A DNA stretch of 64,000 nt from Roseburia sp. 831b (GTDB taxonomy: Bacteria > Bacillota > Clostridia > Lachnospirales > Lachnospiraceae): NCBI RefSeq assembly GCF_001940165.2, contig NZ_CP135162.1, positions 1,167,501 through 1,231,500 on the forward strand, written 5' to 3'. The notes beneath the pieces were generated by a model. The model was not told the DNA's origin and ran no database searches. It was given only the letters and a program-made list of their open reading frames with translations. Positions within the stretch are counted from its first letter, which is position 1. Every line of letters starts with the position of its first letter. Positions 59,952 to 64,000 of this stretch are shown here, one piece after another. The translations under genes were made by a program, and so were the position numbers.

Positions 59952-61430
59952 TTAATTTGCAAAATAAGTGTCAAAAATTTTCTTTGCTGCCGGCACTGCA
60001 TACTCACTGCCTGAGCCGGAATCCTCAACAATAACTGCAAGCGCAATGTCCTCTTTTCCATCCTGATGTGCATAGCCAACAAACCAGGAATGGGTACCAT
60101 TTTCTTTTTCTGTGGCAAACTCCGCAGAACCTGTTTTTCCGGCTGCTGTGTAACTTTGCCCGCTTAATTTGGTTCCGGTTCCCTCGTTTACTACATTTTC
60201 CATGTATTCCTGTAATAAAGAGGCATCATCCTCACTCATCAGTGTTCCATAAACACTCGGACTATATTCTTTGACTGCGATTCCCTTGTAATTTTCCGTA
60301 TGGTCTACCACATAAGGTTTCATCAAGACACCGTCATTTGCAATCGCTGACGTGATAAGCGCCATATGAAAAGGTGTTACAAGTGTCTGTCCCTGACCGA
60401 TTGAAGTCTCCATGACAAGCGAATCTTTTGCATCTTCTGTCAATGAAAACTGGCTCTTTGAGGATTCAAATGTCGTCGGCAGATTCTTGTTAAACAGCAT
60501 ACTATCGCAAAGTTTCGTAAATTGCTCCGGGTCCAATGTCAATCCTAAAGACGCATAAGACGAATTGCAGGAATGTGCAAAAGAATCCTCTAAATCTTCG
60601 GTTCCATGACGTTTTGAATTATAGCAATGGATGGTTGCTCCATCCGATGTAAAACTGCCATCACAGTCAAATTGATAATTTTCATAATCCGGATTCTCAT
60701 GAACATACTCTAACGTTGTCAATATCTTAAACGTAGAACCAGGCGGATAAAGCCCCTGCGTTGCACGATTTAACAAAACAGAATCGTCCGATGAAATCAA
60801 ATCATCCCAATTGGCTGCAACTGTCTCCGGGTCAAAATCCGGCTTTGACACCATGGCAAGAATTTTTCCGGTGGAAGGCTCAATTGCCACCACAGCACCA
60901 TCATAATTTCCAAGTGCCTCATACGCAGCCAGCTGTACGGATGTATTTAAAGTTGTCACCACATTATCCCCCGGACTTTTCACATCCAGGAACTCGTTCA
61001 CAATTTTTTCTAAGAAAAAAGCGTGGGAACGAAGCAGGTTAAAGTTCATCTGTGATTCAATTCCCGATTTCCCATTGACCGAATATCCAACTACATGTGC
61101 AAATGCATTTCCATACGGATACGTTCTGGTATCCTCTCCGTTTGCATCCGTTGTCGTCTTTGCGAGTACATCCCCCTCGGAAGACAAGATTTCGCCTCGC
61201 GTGATACGTTTTGCAAAAGAATCCTGTCTTGTATTATATGGGCTGTTGATAAAATCTTCACTCAATGCGAACTGGAAGTAAGCAAAATAAATCATCATTC
61301 CTACAAAAATTGCAAGAAACAAGTAGGTAATTACTGCAAACTCCCTGTTTTTATGAGAGGTCTTCGATTTCGGCATCGAACCCCGTCTTTTTCTTTTTGA
61401 ATGATTTTGATTCTTTTTTTCCTTTGACAT
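59952..61430 (-). CDS. Class B penicillin-binding protein (PBP2-type transpeptidase)
   Basis: 492 aa. Basic N-terminus, one membrane anchor (EFAVITYLFLAIFVGMMIYFAYF), then a dimerisation/pedestal segment and the transpeptidase domain. Active-site motifs: SxxK in PPGSTFKILT, SxN in HSCNSS, KTG in AGKTGSAEFA. No PASTA repeats. AAGGAG 6 nt upstream supports ATG 61430, which makes an 80-bp overlap with the ftsW-type gene. The pair is a SEDS polymerase with its cognate transpeptidase. Confidence 0.92.
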   Translation of the reverse strand: MSKEKKNQNHSKRKRRGSMPKSKTSHKNREFAVITYLFLAIFVGMMIYFAYFQFALSEDFINSPYNTRQDSFAKRITRGEILSSEGDVLAKTTTDANGEDTRTYPYGNAFAHVVGYSVNGKSGIESQMNFNLLRSHAFFLEKIVNEFLDVKSPGDNVVTTLNTSVQLAAYEALGNYDGAVVAIEPSTGKILAMVSKPDFDPETVAANWDDLISSDDSVLLNRATQGLYPPGSTFKILTTLEYVHENPDYENYQFDCDGSFTSDGATIHCYNSKRHGTEDLEDSFAHSCNSSYASLGLTLDPEQFTKLCDSMLFNKNLPTTFESSKSQFSLTEDAKDSLVMETSIGQGQTLVTPFHMALITSAIANDGVLMKPYVVDHTENYKGIAVKEYSPSVYGTLMSEDDASLLQEYMENVVNEGTGTKLSGQSYTAAGKTGSAEFATEKENGTHSWFVGYAHQDGKEDIALAVIVEDSGSGSEYAVPAAKKIFDTYFAN

Positions 61431-62742
61431 CTAATTCTCCTTCGTTCTGTCTCAGTAGATATAATCCCTGAATTATTCCAAACAAAATCATGGTGCTAAG
61501 TAGGGAACTTCCGCCGTAACTGACAAGTGGCAAGGTTACACCGGTGGAAGGAATAAACTTTGTCACACCTCCGATAGTTAAAAGCACCTGCACTCCGTAA
61601 ACACTGCCAAGTCCAAGTGCAACCAGTTTATAAAAGGTATTTTTCATCTGCATTGCAATGTTAAAAAACATCAAAAGGCAGCTCACGCAAACCATAATCA
61701 GGCAAAGTGCAAAGATTCCGCCAAGTTCTTCCGAGATGGCTGAAAAAATAAAGTCCTGCTCCACAACCGGAATTTTTTTTGGCATCCCCTGGCAAATCCC
61801 CATACCAAACCAGCCGCCGGTTCCAATAGCAAACAAGGACTGGCTCACCTGATATCCTTCTTTATCGATAACACTAAGCGGGTCTTTCCACGCCACAACA
61901 CGCGTTCTGACATGAGAAAACAGGCGATATGCAATCATGGCTGCAACCGAACCTGCTCCGATTCCACTCACCAGATAAAGCGGTTGTCTAGTTGCCACAT
62001 AAAGCATAAACAAATAAGCCATGAAATAAATTAGGGCTCCTCCTAAATCCTTAGATGCTACCAAAATTAAAACATGTGTACCTGCAACTACACTTGTAAT
62101 TACAACTGTTTTAAAATCCGTTGATATGCTAAGCATGGATGCCACAAAAAAGACAAACAAAATCTTTACAAACTCAGAGGGCTGGATGGAAACTCCACCA
62201 AGTGAAATCGAAATCTTAGCCCCATAGCTGACAGAACCTACCACTGCCACCAAAAGGAGTGCCAGGATGCCAATTGCCGCATACACCCAGGTCAGTCTAT
62301 GGAAAAAATGCAGCCGCTCCATCAAAAACGGAATCAACATTGTAAGCACCGTTGCCACAGCACAAATCACGTACTGCTTGATGGCTTTGCTTATCGACAA
62401 TCGTGTCAAAATCAAAAAACTGATGCTAAGCAGCATACACATATTGTTTACCAAAAGCCTGGACGCTTTTTTGTAAAAAATCTTATAACAGATTAAAATT
62501 GCCGAGATTAAAATGACCTGCATCAAATAAAATCCAATGATTTGTACATCCTTCGTCGCAAGATAAAGAACTAAAAATCCTGCAAAATGAATCAGATACA
62601 TCATCGTATTTTGTCTGTTATAAATCCATTTTCTTTTCTTCTCACTGACATTTTTTCGAAATACCGCAAAACATTCATATGTATAATAAGCAAACATAAA
62701 AATCATCAAATATTTTGCTGACTCTGTAATGAGATTTACCAT
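61351..62742 (-). CDS. SEDS-family protein (FtsW/RodA/SpoVE)
   Basis: 463 aa with about ten hydrophobic segments. SEDS motifs: VEQDFIFSAISEELGGIFAL and PLVSYGGSSLLSTMILFGII; also SRISIQPSEFVK-like GGVSIQPSEFVKILFVFF. A peptidoglycan glycosyltransferase acting with the downstream PBP. Which branch (division, elongation, sporulation) cannot be settled by eye. The Lys-rich C-terminal tail is encoded over the start of the PBP gene. Confidence 0.92.
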   Translation of the reverse strand: MVNLITESAKYLMIFMFAYYTYECFAVFRKNVSEKKRKWIYNRQNTMMYLIHFAGFLVLYLATKDVQIIGFYLMQVILISAILICYKIFYKKASRLLVNNMCMLLSISFLILTRLSISKAIKQYVICAVATVLTMLIPFLMERLHFFHRLTWVYAAIGILALLLVAVVGSVSYGAKISISLGGVSIQPSEFVKILFVFFVASMLSISTDFKTVVITSVVAGTHVLILVASKDLGGALIYFMAYLFMLYVATRQPLYLVSGIGAGSVAAMIAYRLFSHVRTRVVAWKDPLSVIDKEGYQVSQSLFAIGTGGWFGMGICQGMPKKIPVVEQDFIFSAISEELGGIFALCLIMVCVSCLLMFFNIAMQMKNTFYKLVALGLGSVYGVQVLLTIGGVTKFIPSTGVTLPLVSYGGSSLLSTMILFGIIQGLYLLRQNEGELDVKGKKESKSFKKKKTGFDAEIEDLS

Positions 62743-62745
62743 ATT

Positions 62746-64000
62746 TTACTCTACTCCTCGTTTGTAGTGCCCATTGGTGTATTCGCCTTCAAATACCTTT
62801 GACAGGTCCACTTTTTTCTGTAAAAACGTATTTTCGTAAAGAGAAAAAATTTCCTTCATGCGTCTGGCATCCTCGATGGTGAAGGATAATCTATATTTCC
62901 AAATTCCTCTTTCCTCTAATTCACTTTGGTAACCAAACAGTACAAGTGGTGTACTGTTATAGATTGTATTATAACATTCTATGCACTGATTTTTCACAGG
63001 GAAATTTTTTCCATATCGGTCTTTCAGATATGTAACCTGTGGTTTCTTGTCGCATCCATGTGTGTTCGCATGTACACACTGTGCACTCGTCATCAATGGA
63101 AGATAACCATAAATTACCATTTCACTGTGTTCATTCTCCCGCTGTTTTAATTCATGGCGGTTTAATTCGAATGGAATCGTATTCTTCTGATACGGAATCT
63201 GTGCAAGTGCAGCCTGCGTCCGGTTGTTAAACGTATAAAGACTCTGGTCTAACACAATCTGTTTTTCAAGAAAGTTTTGTTCCATGGCAAACGAAACTTC
63301 ATCGATATTCTTTAACACAAAACCATCCAGAGATGATGCTTTTAACTCTTCTGCGATTGTTTCATAAAATGCTGCCGTTTTCATTCGAAATACTGCCGGC
63401 AAAATAAGATACGCTTCCTTTTTGGCTCCATGAATCCTTGCAATATCTTCGACTAATTCTAAGATAAAGTTTTTCTTTTGGTAACAGGTGCTGTCCAAAT
63501 AGATTGCCCAGACATAATCTTTTCCTAAGCATACATCTAGCTGAGCTCTGTTCTCAATTGAAACTACAAGTGTATTTGAATTTGTTTCTTTCCCATCTTT
63601 TAGAGTCTCCTGCAAGAAATCTCTGGTCTTTTGCCTGGTTGTCTCTTCCGGCCGCTTAAACTCTTCTCTTCGAAGAGAAGAAACTTTTTTCGTTAAAAGC
63701 TGCTCTAACGCCTCTCTGCGCAGCTGGTTTAACGCCTGAACCGGCATAAAAACATCGTCTTCCATCTCGACCTCTAAGTTTTCAAACACAAACGGTGTTC
63801 CACCTGTTTTTTTCATCTGGTCCGTCACCTTTTCCAGTCGAAGCGGCTGTTTCATCGCTGCCTGAACCACATCTCCCTCTACCGAAACTGTCACATCCTG
63901 TAAGGACACCTCTAGTATAGCAGGAAATTCTTTTTTTAATCTTAATTTTCCCTTGATTTTTTCTTTCATTTCAGATTCTACATAGGTATCGTGAATCTGC
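62746..64000 (-). CDS. U32-family peptidase, C-terminal part (5' end outside window)
   Basis: The frame is open past the ATG at 63969 to the window edge (QIHDTYVESEMKEKIKG...), so only the C-terminal part, about 418 aa, is visible. It begins in the DUF3656-like middle domain (KLRLKKEFPAILEVSLQDVTVSVEG) and includes the cysteine-bearing block SAQCVHANTHGCDKK...NQCIECYNTIYNS. U32 proteins range from collagenase-like peptidases to rRNA/tRNA-hydroxylation factors; the N-terminal half that would decide is missing. It reads into ftsW with a 3-bp gap. Confidence 0.87.
   Translation of the reverse strand, partial: QIHDTYVESEMKEKIKGKLRLKKEFPAILEVSLQDVTVSVEGDVVQAAMKQPLRLEKVTDQMKKTGGTPFVFENLEVEMEDDVFMPVQALNQLRREALEQLLTKKVSSLRREEFKRPEETTRQKTRDFLQETLKDGKETNSNTLVVSIENRAQLDVCLGKDYVWAIYLDSTCYQKKNFILELVEDIARIHGAKKEAYLILPAVFRMKTAAFYETIAEELKASSLDGFVLKNIDEVSFAMEQNFLEKQIVLDQSLYTFNNRTQAALAQIPYQKNTIPFELNRHELKQRENEHSEMVIYGYLPLMTSAQCVHANTHGCDKKPQVTYLKDRYGKNFPVKNQCIECYNTIYNSTPLVLFGYQSELEERGIWKYRLSFTIEDARRMKEIFSLYENTFLQKKVDLSKVFEGEYTNGHYKRGVE

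Noticed and set aside
62746..63969. Complete 407-aa U32 gene
   Set aside because: The frame is open upstream of the ATG to the window edge and the family needs an N-terminal part.

Overview
This window is chromosomal DNA of a low-GC, spore-forming member of the Clostridia, most likely Lachnospiraceae (a Roseburia/Agathobacter/Eubacterium-like relative). The evidence is the gene set and order: sepF-ylmH, rplU-prp-rpmA-obgE-yhbY-nadD-yqeK-rsfS, radical-SAM pair TIGR03960/TIGR03936 with RNase G, rpoZ-gmk-remA-yicC, and recG-fakA-asp23-rpmB. Spore genes (ylbJ, an alpha/beta SASP, ytfJ) and B. subtilis-type LexA boxes agree. The genus is inference. I saw no rRNA, tRNA, CRISPR array, prophage or complete insertion sequence.

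Layout. 1-4.6 kb, plus strand: division and envelope genes (sepF end, ylmH, aroB, lspA, rluD, a cytidylate-kinase-like gene). 4.6-5.4 kb: a gene-poor island with a decayed IS30-type start and strong GGGCGT/ACGCCC hairpins. 5.4-8.6 kb, minus: dtd and an ABC-F ATPase carrying a GNAT domain. 8.7-10.5 kb, plus: a TtcA-like tRNA thiolase and a Xer-type recombinase. 10.6-12.9 kb: small HTH gene, plsC, and the SOS pair yneA/lexA around shared LexA boxes. 13-23 kb, minus: ribosome assembly and processing genes, an HD-GYP/receiver protein, rng, and two radical-SAM-linked genes. 23.1-23.7 kb: noncoding DNA with a quasi-tandem array of GGCACGC inverted repeats. 23.7-29.1 kb, minus: a histidine operon, hisZ-G-D-B-IE, behind a near-perfect sigma-A promoter.

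29-47 kb is mostly minus-strand housekeeping: recU, two more pseudouridine synthases, YgiQ, HAD, M23 and M20-type peptidases, coaD, rsmD, pncC, pgsA, rimO, rpoZ, gmk, remA, yicC, pepF and an aldose epimerase. The plus-strand exceptions are a DtxR-type regulator and ylbJ. 47.3-49 kb, plus: rqcH. 49-52.6 kb is the most accessory part: two unknown small genes (one only 22 codons with a structured leader and its own terminator), a SASP gene, an MNT-HEPN pair and an unknown membrane protein. 52.6-64 kb: recG, fakA, asp23, rpmB, a 45-aa membrane peptide, ytfJ, DUF2953, a NUDIX hydrolase, a PBP2/FtsW pair and a truncated U32 peptidase running off the end.

The most unusual items are the GGCACGC hairpin array, the 22-codon gene with a two-hairpin leader, the ABC-F/GNAT fusion, the HisIE protein with a degenerate HisF-like N-terminal half, the 38-39 bp repeats between lspA and rluD, and a perfect 36-bp palindrome near the IS30 remnant. 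None is by itself proof of a new system.
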